Shown in pieces: positions 1-8,399 of a stretch of 19,983 bases of DNA. The notes below the pieces were generated by a model that saw only the letters and a program-made list of their open reading frames with translations, was not told the origin of the DNA and ran no database searches. Numbering within the stretch: the stretch's first letter is position 1; every line of letters begins with the position of its first letter. Location: positions 1-19,983 of the forward strand of contig JBMNSS010000035.1 in the NCBI GenBank assembly GCA_050945315.1, written 5' to 3'. The translations under genes were made by a program, and so were the position numbers. The stretch is from DTU080 sp050945315. Lineage in GTDB: Bacteria > Bacillota > Limnochordia > DTU080.

Positions 1-28
1 AGAAAAGAGGGTTCCAACTACCGATCAT
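1..28 (-). CDS. Start of the gene downstream of murG (partial, possibly murC)
   Basis: An ATG at 28-26 overlaps the murG stop as ATGA, the classical translational-coupling arrangement. The frame stays open to the window edge and reads MIGSWNPLF. In Bacillota the gene after murG is often murC or murB, and a short tail before the glycine-rich nucleotide loop would suit MurC. Only nine codons are visible, so the identity rests on position alone. Confidence 0.4.
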
Positions 29-1149
29 GACTGTCGGGCCAAGGCCGTCACCAAGGTCACCAGACGCTCCGTGGCATCCGGTTTGCCCAGACGCTTGCTC
101 GCCCGGGCCATGCTTTGCAGCTGTCCGGGTGTGTTCAGAAGCCGGATGACCAGATCTGCCAGGACCTCCCCGTTTATTTCCCGATCAGGAATCACCTTGG
201 CCGCACCGTGTTTTTCCAACACTTGGGCGTTGTGGAGCTGGTGATCTTCCGCGGCGTGCGGATAAGGCACCAAAATCGCGGGCAGACCTCTCACTGTAAA
301 CTCAGCACTTGAGAGCGCACCGCCCCGCCCGACCACTAAATCAGCGGCTGCCAAAGCCTCAGGCATCGAGTAGATATAGGGCACGATACGGATGTTGCCG
401 TAGCGAATCATCTCATCATCCTTATCGACCGTTACACCCTGTTCTTTTAAGGTTTCCACCACTTCAGGGTACAAGGCTCTTCCGGCCGCGTGAAGCACCT
501 GCAGATCGCGACGGACATTGAGCATCGGAGCCGCCTCAAGTAGCGCCTGATTGACGCTTCTTGCTCCCTGGCTTCCCGCCGTGACCAAAAGCGTGCGCTT
601 ATTGGGATCCAGTCCGAACATGCGTTGCCCCGTCTCCCGTGTGCAGGAGCTGATCTCCGGCCGCACCGGGTTTCCGGTCACCACCGTCTTTGCGGGCGAA
701 AAAAACGATTTAGCCTCATCGTAGCCGACGGCTACCTGATCCACAATCTTGGCCAACAGGCGATTGGTTATGCCCGGATAGGCATTCTGCTCGTGAATGA
801 GCGTCGGATAGCGCAAAGCGGCCGCCGCCAGGATTACCGGCCCGGAGACATATCCGCCGGTACCCACCACGACATGAGGCCGGAACTTGCGTATCACCCG
901 CATGGCCTGATGAGTGCCTACGGCCGCCGTAGCCAGAGCCAAGGGAATCTTCCACGAAAGCTTCCTGGGAATGTGATGGGCGCGAATCGTCTCCAGACGA
1001 AAACCGGCCCGCGGTATCACATCCGCCTCAAGACCCGCCTTGGTACCGACAAAGATGATCTGAGCGCCCTGCTCTCTCAGTACTTGGGCCACGGTAACTC
1101 CCGGATATATGTGTCCGCCGGTGCCCCCGGCGGCAATAAGAACGCGCAT
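25..1149 (-). CDS. murG: MurG, UDP-GlcNAc:undecaprenyl-PP-MurNAc-pentapeptide GlcNAc transferase
   Basis: MurG adds N-acetylglucosamine to lipid I to make lipid II on the inner face of the cytoplasmic membrane. The 374-residue protein starts with the family's first glycine loop, GGTGGHIYPG (residues 8-17). It also has GTGGYVSGP and HEQNAYPGITNR in the N-terminal acceptor domain. GSQGAR and the GRGGALSSAE region belong to the C-terminal UDP-GlcNAc domain. This is a GT-B fold enzyme of family GT28 and the length is normal. The ATG at 1149 follows a G-rich ribosome site (GGGGGGAG) by a few bases. ftsW ends 18 bases upstream, and the stop overlaps the next start as ATGA, so the gene is deep inside the dcw operon. 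Nothing is missing or truncated. Confidence 0.97.
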   Translation of the reverse strand: MRVLIAAGGTGGHIYPGVTVAQVLREQGAQIIFVGTKAGLEADVIPRAGFRLETIRAHHIPRKLSWKIPLALATAAVGTHQAMRVIRKFRPHVVVGTGGYVSGPVILAAAALRYPTLIHEQNAYPGITNRLLAKIVDQVAVGYDEAKSFFSPAKTVVTGNPVRPEISSCTRETGQRMFGLDPNKRTLLVTAGSQGARSVNQALLEAAPMLNVRRDLQVLHAAGRALYPEVVETLKEQGVTVDKDDEMIRYGNIRIVPYIYSMPEALAAADLVVGRGGALSSAEFTVRGLPAILVPYPHAAEDHQLHNAQVLEKHGAAKVIPDREINGEVLADLVIRLLNTPGQLQSMARASKRLGKPDATERLVTLVTALARQS

Positions 1150-1167
1150 AAGCTCCCCCCGTACCCT

Positions 1168-2268
1168 CTAAGCTCTGCTGATCGCCGTCTTTTCGCCCGC
1201 CGCTGAGACATTGAGCACAACACCGATTCCGGCCAGCGTAGCCACGAGTGAAGATCCTCCCGAACTGATGAGAGGCAACGTGATCCCCGTCGTGGGCAAC
1301 AAGGCGCTGACCACCGCGATGTTTAACGCCGCCTGCAGGATGACCATCGTGGTCAGCCCCGCCGCCAGCGTGCATCCGTAAATATCCGGGGCCTTCAATG
1401 CCGCCCGATATCCTCTCCAAGCCAAGGTGACAAAAAGCATCAACACAAGCATCGAACCCAGAAAACCCAGCTCCTCGGCCAAGATGGCGAAGATAAAATC
1501 CGTATGCTGCTCAGGCAGATAAGAGAATTTTTGTCGGCTTTCACCTAAGCCCAGGCCGAACAGTCCGCCTGAACCGATGGCCAGCAGTGACTGAATGATA
1601 CTCCAGCCCGAATCACTTCTGTCAGCCCACGGATCGAGAAAAGCCGTGATGCGACGCATCCGATAGGGTTCACGTTTCACCAGCCATATGGCGGGCGGTA
1701 TCCCCGACAGAACCAATAAAAACAGGTAATCCAAACGCGCCCCGGCACCAAAAAGCATGAGGCCCGCCGTGCCCAAAAGGGCAAGCCCGGTGCCCAGGTC
1801 AGGCTCCATCAGGATGAGCGCGAAACTGACCGCCACGGGCAAGAAAGGCACGACAATGCCGTAGATAAAAGAGCGTACCTCGGAGCGAAAGACGGCGATG
1901 TAGGCAGCCAGCAGATTGACAACGGCCAGCTTGGCCAACTCTGAAGGCTGTATTGACACAAAGCCCAGACTGATCCAACGCCGGGCACCCAAAGCTTCAT
2001 CACCGATAACCAGCACCAATACCAAAAGGGTCGTGGCAGCCAGATAGCCGGGGATGGCCAAGCGGCGCCAAAACCGGTAATCGATACGCGCCGTCACCGA
2101 TAACGCGGCCAGCCCTATCGCAGCCCACATAATCTGACGTTTGAGAAAATAATAGGCATCGCCCGTATCCCGTCTGGCCGTCGTGTAGCTGGAGCTGAAG
2201 ACCATAACGATCCCGATCACCAGCAGTGCCAGTGTGACGGTAATCAACGTGTAATCCGGCCGTCGCAT
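1168..2268 (-). CDS. ftsW: FtsW/SpoVE-type SEDS peptidoglycan glycosyltransferase
   Basis: This is a polytopic SEDS protein that polymerises lipid II into glycan strands with a partner class B PBP. The partner is presumably the PASTA PBP encoded upstream. It is hydrophobic throughout, with about ten predicted membrane spans. SEDS signatures are present: FSSSY near the N-terminus, RITAFLDPWAD, the block IIQSLLAIGSGGLFGLGLG, and YLPEQHTDFIFAI before EELG. In Bacillota the dcw copy may be the division enzyme FtsW or the sporulation enzyme SpoVE; sequence alone does not separate them. Two in-frame ATGs compete. GGAGG at 2277-2281 is 2 bases from the ATG at 2274 but 8 bases from the ATG at 2268, so the second is chosen (366 residues). 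mraY ends 45 bases upstream, where murD would usually lie. Confidence 0.95.
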   Translation of the reverse strand: MRRPDYTLITVTLALLVIGIVMVFSSSYTTARRDTGDAYYFLKRQIMWAAIGLAALSVTARIDYRFWRRLAIPGYLAATTLLVLVLVIGDEALGARRWISLGFVSIQPSELAKLAVVNLLAAYIAVFRSEVRSFIYGIVVPFLPVAVSFALILMEPDLGTGLALLGTAGLMLFGAGARLDYLFLLVLSGIPPAIWLVKREPYRMRRITAFLDPWADRSDSGWSIIQSLLAIGSGGLFGLGLGESRQKFSYLPEQHTDFIFAILAEELGFLGSMLVLMLFVTLAWRGYRAALKAPDIYGCTLAAGLTTMVILQAALNIAVVSALLPTTGITLPLISSGGSSLVATLAGIGVVLNVSAAGEKTAISRA

Positions 2269-2276
2269 GGTCATTC

Positions 2277-2281
2277 CCTCC
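2277..2281 (-). promoter_or_regulatory. Ribosome binding site of ftsW
   Basis: GGAGG on the minus strand. It lies 8 bases before the ATG at 2268 and only 2 bases before the ATG at 2274, which argues for the inner start codon. Confidence 0.75.
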
Positions 2282-2313
2282 CGGCAGCTCCCGGATGACC
2301 TCCGAAGTAAAGA

Positions 2314-3279
2314 CTATATCGACAAGAGTCCGATGAGACCAAAAACCAGGGCCGTCAGCCAAAAACGGGTGACAATCTTCGACTCGGGCCAGCCGAGAAG
2401 TTCGAAGTGATGATGAAGGGGTGTCATCTTAAAGATGCGTTTGCCGCCCGTCAGCTTAAAGTAACTCACCTGGAGGATCACCGACAGGGTCTCGACCACG
2501 AAAAGGCCGCCGATGATGCAAAGATGCAGCTCCGTTGCCGTCAGCACGGCAATGGCTCCCAGTGCCCCTCCAAGAGCCATACTCCCCGTATCACCCATAA
2601 ATACCTGGGCCGGATAAGTATTGAACCAACAAAAGCCCAGACATGCCCCGGCTACGGCGACGGCCAAGACAGTCAACTCCGTCGAACCAAGCGAATGGGC
2701 GATGATCGCATAGACCACCATCGCCACGGCACTGGCTCCGGCGGCCAGACCGTCCAAGCCATCGGTGAAGTTCACGGCATTAGCCGCACCGACAACCGTG
2801 GCTACGGCCAAAACGAGAAACAACCACGCCGGCAACGCTGTCAAAGTCCCTTTGAACGGGATCAAGATCGACGATCCCAGCGGAGACTCATTGAGCATAT
2901 AAAGAGCCAAGACGGTGGCCACCAGGATCTGGCCGACAAGCTTATGGCGGGCCTTAAGCCCGAGGCTCTTTTTGGTCGTCACGATGATATAATCGTCAAT
3001 CAAACCGATGAGACCAAACCCTATGATGACAAAAAGAGCGTAGGGAAGAACCGAATAGCCGTCACTCATCAACAGACTGGAGGCCGCCACGGCAAGGACT
3101 ATGAGCACGCCTCCCATGGTCGGAGTACCTCTCTTCTTCTTGTGCGCCGCAGGGCCCGCATCGCGAATCTGCTGCCCGAATTTCAGACGATACAGGTAAC
3201 GAATGGTCGCCGGACCAAGCAGCAGCATGATGACAAATGACAGTATCCCGGCCATGACTACTCTGTATTCTTCACTCAC
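2314..3279 (-). CDS. mraY: MraY, phospho-MurNAc-pentapeptide transferase
   Basis: MraY moves phospho-MurNAc-pentapeptide from UDP to undecaprenyl phosphate, giving lipid I, the first membrane step. The protein is polytopic and shows the family motifs: RLKFGQQIRDAGP then GTPTMGGV near the N-terminus, the aspartate pair in LIDDYI, NFTDGLDGLAAG, FMGDTGSMALGG, and TPLHHHFELLGW near the C-terminus. The frame is open far upstream into murF, but that part is a shadow. The GTG at 3279 gives 321 residues, places LGP about 20 residues in as in Bacillus MraY, and follows a GGGCGGGG ribosome-site-like stretch. An ATG at 3255 is a shorter alternative without a visible ribosome site. murF ends 16 bases upstream. 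The next gene is ftsW rather than murD. Confidence 0.96.
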   Translation of the reverse strand: MSEEYRVVMAGILSFVIMLLLGPATIRYLYRLKFGQQIRDAGPAAHKKKRGTPTMGGVLIVLAVAASSLLMSDGYSVLPYALFVIIGFGLIGLIDDYIIVTTKKSLGLKARHKLVGQILVATVLALYMLNESPLGSSILIPFKGTLTALPAWLFLVLAVATVVGAANAVNFTDGLDGLAAGASAVAMVVYAIIAHSLGSTELTVLAVAVAGACLGFCWFNTYPAQVFMGDTGSMALGGALGAIAVLTATELHLCIIGGLFVVETLSVILQVSYFKLTGGKRIFKMTPLHHHFELLGWPESKIVTRFWLTALVFGLIGLLSI

Positions 3280-3295
3280 CGACTGACCCCGCCCT

Positions 3296-4705
3296 TCACA
3301 CCCTGTCGGCCCAAGATGCCACAGCGGCGGCCACCCGCTCCAAGCGCAAACCGCGCGAAGCCTTGACCAACACGCTGTCACCTTCCCGTAGCCAGCTCTG
3401 CACCGCTTCCGCAGCGACTTGAGCATCTCCATACCATGATACGGAATCGGAGCACATTCCGGCTTCCTTGGCACCGGCCGCGATAAAATGCGCTGCCTGA
3501 CCGATACAGATCAACAGATCGACACCCGCCGCAGCAGCGAGCTGACCGATCTCGCGGTGGTAGTGTTCATTCTGCTCCCCAAGCTCAAGCATATCGCCTA
3601 ATACGGCGATTCTACGCTCACCCGGGGAACGCTCCAGAACCTCAATAGCCGCTCTCATGGACAGCGGGCTGGCATTATACGAATCATTGATCAACAGTAT
3701 GTCACCCGGCAGATCCGTGATCTCCAAGCGCTGGGGAGCCGCCCGCAACTGAGCAAGGGCCTCGGCAGCCCGGGCCGGGTCATACCCGCACACCCAACCG
3801 GTAGCCAGAGCCGCCAAAGCATTGGAGACATTGTGTATGCCCGGCAAGCTCACGGTTACCTCGTCAACCACCTGTCCTGAGCCGATGCGGAGTTCAAAGC
3901 GAACGCTTCGTTCGTCCTGAACAACCTTGGTCGCTCCTACGTCAGCCTCCGGCCCCAGTCCATAGGTGACGACTCGGGCCTTCGTCAGTCTCTGCATGGC
4001 GAGCACGCGAGAGTCGTCCGCATTGAGAACGGCGACTCCCGAGGCGGGCAACGCGCTGACCAATTCGGCCTTGGCCCGTGCTACGTTATCCAAGTTTCCC
4101 AAGGTGGCCAGATGCACCGGTCCCACGTTGGTCACCACGGCCAAATTCGGCTCCGCTATAGCCGCCAATTGGGCGATCTGTCCCAGTCCACGGGTTGCCA
4201 TCTCGACTACGCAGATCCGATGCTGGGGTTCCAAAGCCAGCAGGGTCAGGGGCACTCCGATCTCATTGTTGAGGGTACGGTATGTGGCCAACACGTTGAC
4301 TTCGGTACCCAAACAGGCGGCAATCATCTCTTTGGTCGTGGTCTTGCCATTGCTGCCCGTCACCCCGATGACCGGGCCGTTAAAGCGACGTCGGTGTCCA
4401 CGGGCCAATCCCTGCAGTGCAACCAGGGTATCGGACACGGCGATGAGAAAGAAGTCGCCTTTTTCTATGGTGTCTTTAAGCCGCTGGGCTTCGGACTCCA
4501 TGATCACGGCACCCGCAGCACCCCGGACGGCTGCCTCTGCCACGAAATCATGCCCGTCAAAGCGCTCACCGCGAAGAGCCACGAAAAGCCCTTCAGGCAA
4601 GGGATGGCGAGTATCAGTAAAAACGCCCGAGCAGCGTCTGAGCGACCCGCACAGCAGATGCCCATCCGTCCAGCTCAGGATCTCTTGGGGCTTGAAAATG
4701 GCCAC
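3296..4705 (-). CDS. murF: MurF, UDP-MurNAc-tripeptide:D-alanyl-D-alanine ligase
   Basis: MurF is a cytoplasmic ATP-dependent ligase that adds D-Ala-D-Ala to UDP-MurNAc-tripeptide, completing the soluble precursor. It has three domains. The N-terminal substrate domain includes FTDTRHPLPEGLFVALRG and FDGHDF. The central ATPase has the P-loop GSNGKTTTKE (about residues 117-126), YRTLNNEIGVPLTLL and VVEMATRGLGQI. The C-terminal domain contains NDSYNASPLSMRAAI and VLGDMLELG. The GTG at 4705 is chosen because GGAGG lies 7 bases upstream; a TTG at 4720 is the only longer option. The result is 469 residues, normal for the family. murE ends 27 bases upstream and mraY begins 16 bases downstream. Confidence 0.97.
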   Translation of the reverse strand: MAIFKPQEILSWTDGHLLCGSLRRCSGVFTDTRHPLPEGLFVALRGERFDGHDFVAEAAVRGAAGAVIMESEAQRLKDTIEKGDFFLIAVSDTLVALQGLARGHRRRFNGPVIGVTGSNGKTTTKEMIAACLGTEVNVLATYRTLNNEIGVPLTLLALEPQHRICVVEMATRGLGQIAQLAAIAEPNLAVVTNVGPVHLATLGNLDNVARAKAELVSALPASGVAVLNADDSRVLAMQRLTKARVVTYGLGPEADVGATKVVQDERSVRFELRIGSGQVVDEVTVSLPGIHNVSNALAALATGWVCGYDPARAAEALAQLRAAPQRLEITDLPGDILLINDSYNASPLSMRAAIEVLERSPGERRIAVLGDMLELGEQNEHYHREIGQLAAAAGVDLLICIGQAAHFIAAGAKEAGMCSDSVSWYGDAQVAAEAVQSWLREGDSVLVKASRGLRLERVAAAVASWADRV

Positions 4706-4712
4706 CCTTGTT

Positions 4713-4717
4713 CCTCC
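4713..4717 (-). promoter_or_regulatory. Ribosome binding site of murF
   Basis: GGAGG sits 7 bases before the GTG at 4705 and inside any protein begun at the TTG at 4720. It therefore decides the murF start. Confidence 0.8.
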
Positions 4718-4732
4718 CAATCTGTGTTGTCT

Positions 4733-6250
4733 TCAAGATGTCTCCGTCCGCCTTGTCCGCTTGCGTTTTTCCAGAGCGGCCCTGGCTTCCTCTCGATCAT
4801 CAAAATGAATGCGGTGATCGGCAAACTGTTGGTAGGTTTCATGTCCTTTTCCTGCAATAAGCACCACATCACCGGATTGAGCAATTTCCATGGCCTTTTC
4901 GATGGCGGCACGCCGATCAAGGATCACCTCGTAATTGGTCCTGTTGATCCTTTGTATGCCGCTGACCATATCGGCGCAGATCTGCTCGGGAGACTCGCTG
5001 CGCGGGTTATCCGATGTGATAATCACATGATCCGACAACTCCGCCAGAGCCCGGCCCATCAGAGGGCGCTTACCCCTGTCGCGATCCCCGCCCGCGCCGC
5101 ACACCGAAATCACACGCCCGGAGCCCAAGTCGCGAGCGGTAGTCAAGACATTGCGAAGACTGTCTTCGGTATGGGCATAGTCCACGATCACGGCAAACTC
5201 CTGCCCGATGTCAATCCGCTCAAAACGACCGGGCACTCCCCGGACGCGCTCCAAAGCCCCGGCCGCGACTTCCAGGGGAATGCCTTCATGGATTCCCGCC
5301 GCAAGGGCACACAATGCATTGTATACGTTAAAGCGCCCCGTCAGCTCTAAATCTACCGAAACGTCTCCGATCCGAAAAAAACTGCCGGCGGCACTGACTT
5401 GAACATCCTCGGCTCGCAGATCCGCCTGGTTGTCAATACCAACCGTGATAACCGGCACCCTGGCCGCTCGGGCAAAGTCTCTCCAGTGGGGATCATCGAC
5501 ATTGACGATCGCCGCCTTGTTACCCTTGGTTCCGTCGACACCGATTTGAGCAAACAACCGCAGCTTGGCTTGCAGATAGTGCTCAAAGTTGGGATGGAAA
5601 TCCATGTGATCCCGAGTGATATTCGTAAAGACTGCGACATCAAACTCGGTACCGTCCGTGCGACGCATCTCAGTGGCGTGTGAGGAGACTTCCATCACGA
5701 CAGCGTCCCACTCCGCCTCGACCATCGCCGACAAGAGGGTCTGAATATCTGAAGCTTCCGGAGTGGTCCGTGCCGAGGGGAGTGTTTGACTTCCGGCCAC
5801 ATGCTCAATGGTTCCGATCAGACCGGCCTTCTTACCGGCAGACTCTAGCACGTGCCTGATCAAGTACGTCGTCGTGGTCTTGCCTTTGGTGCCGGTAACA
5901 CCGATCACCCGCAGATGTCTGGAAGGAAAACCCGCAAGCAGGGCTGCGGCCTCTCCGAGAACGCCACGCGATCCGGGAACGACAATCTGTGGTACAGGCA
6001 GCGTCAGTAGTCGTTCCACGATTAGTGCCGCCGCCCCCTGCGCCACGGCCGCCGGAGCAAAATCATGGCCGTCAAAGCGCGCCCCCGGAATGCAGACGAA
6101 GATGTCTCCCGGATGCACTTGGCGGGAGTCATGTGTCAACCCACGTAAGCGTACGTCACCGTCACCCACAAGGCAACCCTGAATATGGCAGGCTAACTCT
6201 CCACAAGTAACCGTCCTAACGCCGGACAAGACCTCACCCCTCTTCGCCAT
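4733..6250 (-). CDS. murE: MurE, UDP-MurNAc-L-Ala-D-Glu:meso-diaminopimelate ligase
   Basis: MurE adds the third stem-peptide residue in the cytoplasm. Visible motifs are LTHDSRQVHPGDIFV and FDGHDF in the N-terminal domain, the P-loop TGTKGKTTT (residues 119-127), EVSSHATEM, FTNITRDHMDFH, the YLQAK segment with the lysine (229) that is carbamylated in this family, VDYAHTEDSL, and GKGHE near the end. DNPRSE (414-419) contains the DNPR signature of meso-diaminopimelate-adding enzymes, as opposed to the lysine-adding type, so a DAP-containing wall is predicted. The ATG at 6250 lacks a strong ribosome site. A TTG at 6229 follows GAGGGG by about 7 bases and gives a length closer to Bacillus MurE, so the start may be seven codons further in. 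The PBP gene ends 10 bases upstream of the ATG. Confidence 0.97.
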   Translation of the reverse strand: MAKRGEVLSGVRTVTCGELACHIQGCLVGDGDVRLRGLTHDSRQVHPGDIFVCIPGARFDGHDFAPAAVAQGAAALIVERLLTLPVPQIVVPGSRGVLGEAAALLAGFPSRHLRVIGVTGTKGKTTTTYLIRHVLESAGKKAGLIGTIEHVAGSQTLPSARTTPEASDIQTLLSAMVEAEWDAVVMEVSSHATEMRRTDGTEFDVAVFTNITRDHMDFHPNFEHYLQAKLRLFAQIGVDGTKGNKAAIVNVDDPHWRDFARAARVPVITVGIDNQADLRAEDVQVSAAGSFFRIGDVSVDLELTGRFNVYNALCALAAGIHEGIPLEVAAGALERVRGVPGRFERIDIGQEFAVIVDYAHTEDSLRNVLTTARDLGSGRVISVCGAGGDRDRGKRPLMGRALAELSDHVIITSDNPRSESPEQICADMVSGIQRINRTNYEVILDRRAAIEKAMEIAQSGDVVLIAGKGHETYQQFADHRIHFDDREEARAALEKRKRTRRTETS

Positions 6251-6260
6251 GACGTACCAT

Positions 6261-8399
6261 CTACTTGAGTCTCAGGGTCACGACATCTCCCTTGTGCACA
6301 TATGAGCCGGCTTCAGGCTCCTGCTCATAGACTTGCTCCCCGACTCCCTCAATACGCAGCCGCAGACCCGCCTGGGCAAACAACACGCTCGCGTCGCGCA
6401 GAGTGAACCCTACGACGTCCGGTACACGTACATCCTCGTCCCTGTCGCTTTCCGGATACAATGACAGATGCACACTTGAGCCTCGCTGCACTTGCGCGCC
6501 CGGCCTTGGCATCTGATGCTCCACATAACTCCCGTCTGCGCCGTCAATTACAGCCTTCAACCCCGCGATATCCAGCATACGCGTCGCCTCTTCCAGGGTC
6601 AGGCTTTGCACATTCGGCACGAAGGTCTTATTTGTCGGCGGTGTCTGCAGAGATCCTGGATCTGCCCGACGTTCGACACCCATGTACTCCAAAGCTTCAT
6701 CGACGATGGAGGCAAAAACAGGGGCCGCCCATGTACCGCCGTAAGCCGGACGGACGCCTATTCTCACTAACATGACCACACCGGCGATCTGCGGATCATC
6801 GACGGGGCCAAAGCCCACAAACGAGGCAATGCGGTCACTGGAGTAACCTCCCTGAGGTGAGGGCATCTCAGCCGTGCCGGTTTTCCCCGCAATGCGATAT
6901 CCCGGAGCATCGGCCCTGGATCCTGAGCCGTTCACCACCACGGAACGCATGGTCTTGGCTACATCCTGAGCCGTCTGCTCAGAGAGGACGCGGCGCACAA
7001 TCTCGGGCTCAAAGGTCTTCACGGGCTCACCGGATTTGTCACGGATTTCCAAGGCCAGACGCGGCCGGATCAAATGGCCGCCGTTGGCAATGGCCGACAC
7101 GGCCATGACCATCTGTATCGGACTGATGGCCACGCCCTGCCCAAACCCGATATTGGCCCACTGCAACAGCTCGCCGTGCCTCGTCTCCCCCGGTCGAGGC
7201 AGCAATCCTCTGGCTTCTCCGGGGAAGTCGACACCTGAGCGGGCCCCAAAGCCGAAGGCACTGGCGTATTTGTAGAATGTCTTCGGTCCGAGGCGGTCGG
7301 CCGCCAAGATGGCAAACACGGGGTTACACGAGTTTTCAGTGGCCTCCACCAGCGTCTGGGCCCCGTGCCCTTGGGCTCGCCAACAACTGACCGCTCCGCC
7401 CCAGCGGACCAGACGAATCGGGTCTACGAAGACCTCATCCAACTTGGCCGCATTGGCCTCCAAAGCGGCGGCAAGCGTAATGACCTTGAATATAGATCCG
7501 GGCTCATACTGATCCGTAAGCGCCCGATTTCGCCATATTTCTGACGGCACTGAGGCGTATTCATTCGGATCGAAGCTCGGATAGACTGCGCTGGCCAGGA
7601 TCTCTCCCGTCTGAGGACGCACAAAGACAGCAATGCCGAGTTCGGATTCAGTCTCTGTAACGGCCTTTTGCAGCTCTCGTTCCGCTATATATTGGATAAC
7701 CTGATCCAAAGTCAATACCAGGTCATAGCCGTCTTGCGGCGGCAGACGTCGTTCGGATCCGCCGGGGATGGCTCGGCCGCGTGCGTCACGCTCACGAATA
7801 ATCATACCCGGGTTGCCGCGCAAATAACGATCGTAATAGGCTTCAAGACCCTCTAATCCTTGATTGTCCATACCCGCGAATCCTATGACCTGCGCGGCCA
7901 GACTGCCATGCGGGTAGAAGCGTTGCGGTCGTTCAGTAACACCGATCCCGGGGATGGCCAGTTCGATGACTTGCCGTGCCGTCATCGGATCGACTTTCAG
8001 CTTGAGCCAGACCATGGCCTGGTTGCGCGTCAGGCGTTCGCGCAGCCATTCGGGATCCAGATCTAACAACGGAGCAAGCTGTTCCACAGCTTGCTCCACG
8101 TCCTTGATCTCCACGGGCGTTGCATATACAGCGTCTGCACTCATGCTGACGGCAAGCTTGTTCTGATTGCGGTCCAAGATGTCGCCGCGGCTGGCCAACA
8201 GCGGAACGGGCCGCATCCTCTGATCAAGAGCCAAGGTCAAAAAGTACTGGTTGCGAATGACTTCAAGATAGAGCAGGCGTCCTGCCAAGACCATAAAGAC
8301 CGCTACGAAAACCAGAAACAGCACTCCGATGCGCCGGCGTACGCTGACCATGGAAAACTTGCCCAACCGTCTTCCCCCCGGTGCGCCGCGGCCGATCAA
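6261..8399 (-). CDS. ftsI: Class B penicillin-binding protein with two PASTA domains (FtsI/PBP2B/SpoVD type)
   Basis: This is a septal DD-transpeptidase that cross-links peptidoglycan outside the membrane. Order: basic cytoplasmic tail; one membrane span (about 25-44); PBP dimerisation domain (about 65-220), including RGDILDRN; transpeptidase domain (about 255-570) with the three active-site motifs SIFK (302-305), SCN (357-359) and KTG (506-508); then two PASTA repeats (about 592-649 and 656-711). PASTA tails are typical of Bacillota division PBPs and of SpoVD; the sequence cannot choose between these roles. The start is uncertain. A TTG at 8399 overlaps the ftsL stop as TTGA. A TTG at 8366 follows a GGGGGGA stretch by six bases. 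An ATG at 8351 has no ribosome site. All give the same membrane span and domains. The likely partner is FtsW. Confidence 0.95.
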   Translation of the reverse strand: MIGRGAPGGRRLGKFSMVSVRRRIGVLFLVFVAVFMVLAGRLLYLEVIRNQYFLTLALDQRMRPVPLLASRGDILDRNQNKLAVSMSADAVYATPVEIKDVEQAVEQLAPLLDLDPEWLRERLTRNQAMVWLKLKVDPMTARQVIELAIPGIGVTERPQRFYPHGSLAAQVIGFAGMDNQGLEGLEAYYDRYLRGNPGMIIRERDARGRAIPGGSERRLPPQDGYDLVLTLDQVIQYIAERELQKAVTETESELGIAVFVRPQTGEILASAVYPSFDPNEYASVPSEIWRNRALTDQYEPGSIFKVITLAAALEANAAKLDEVFVDPIRLVRWGGAVSCWRAQGHGAQTLVEATENSCNPVFAILAADRLGPKTFYKYASAFGFGARSGVDFPGEARGLLPRPGETRHGELLQWANIGFGQGVAISPIQMVMAVSAIANGGHLIRPRLALEIRDKSGEPVKTFEPEIVRRVLSEQTAQDVAKTMRSVVVNGSGSRADAPGYRIAGKTGTAEMPSPQGGYSSDRIASFVGFGPVDDPQIAGVVMLVRIGVRPAYGGTWAAPVFASIVDEALEYMGVERRADPGSLQTPPTNKTFVPNVQSLTLEEATRMLDIAGLKAVIDGADGSYVEHQMPRPGAQVQRGSSVHLSLYPESDRDEDVRVPDVVGFTLRDASVLFAQAGLRLRIEGVGEQVYEQEPEAGSYVHKGDVVTLRLK

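Noticed and set aside
2407..3240. Plus-strand open frame of 277 codons
   Set aside because: It is antisense to mraY, and its composition is that of a reversed membrane-protein gene rich in His, Gln and Arg.
3280..3474. N-terminal extension of MraY to a 386-codon frame
   Set aside because: The extension lies inside murF, is not hydrophobic and has no family match. The GTG at 3279 gives the expected length.
4112..5350. Long plus-strand open frame of 412 codons
   Set aside because: It lies opposite murF and murE, both with complete family motifs. Its translation has no recognisable domain and it has no ribosome site.
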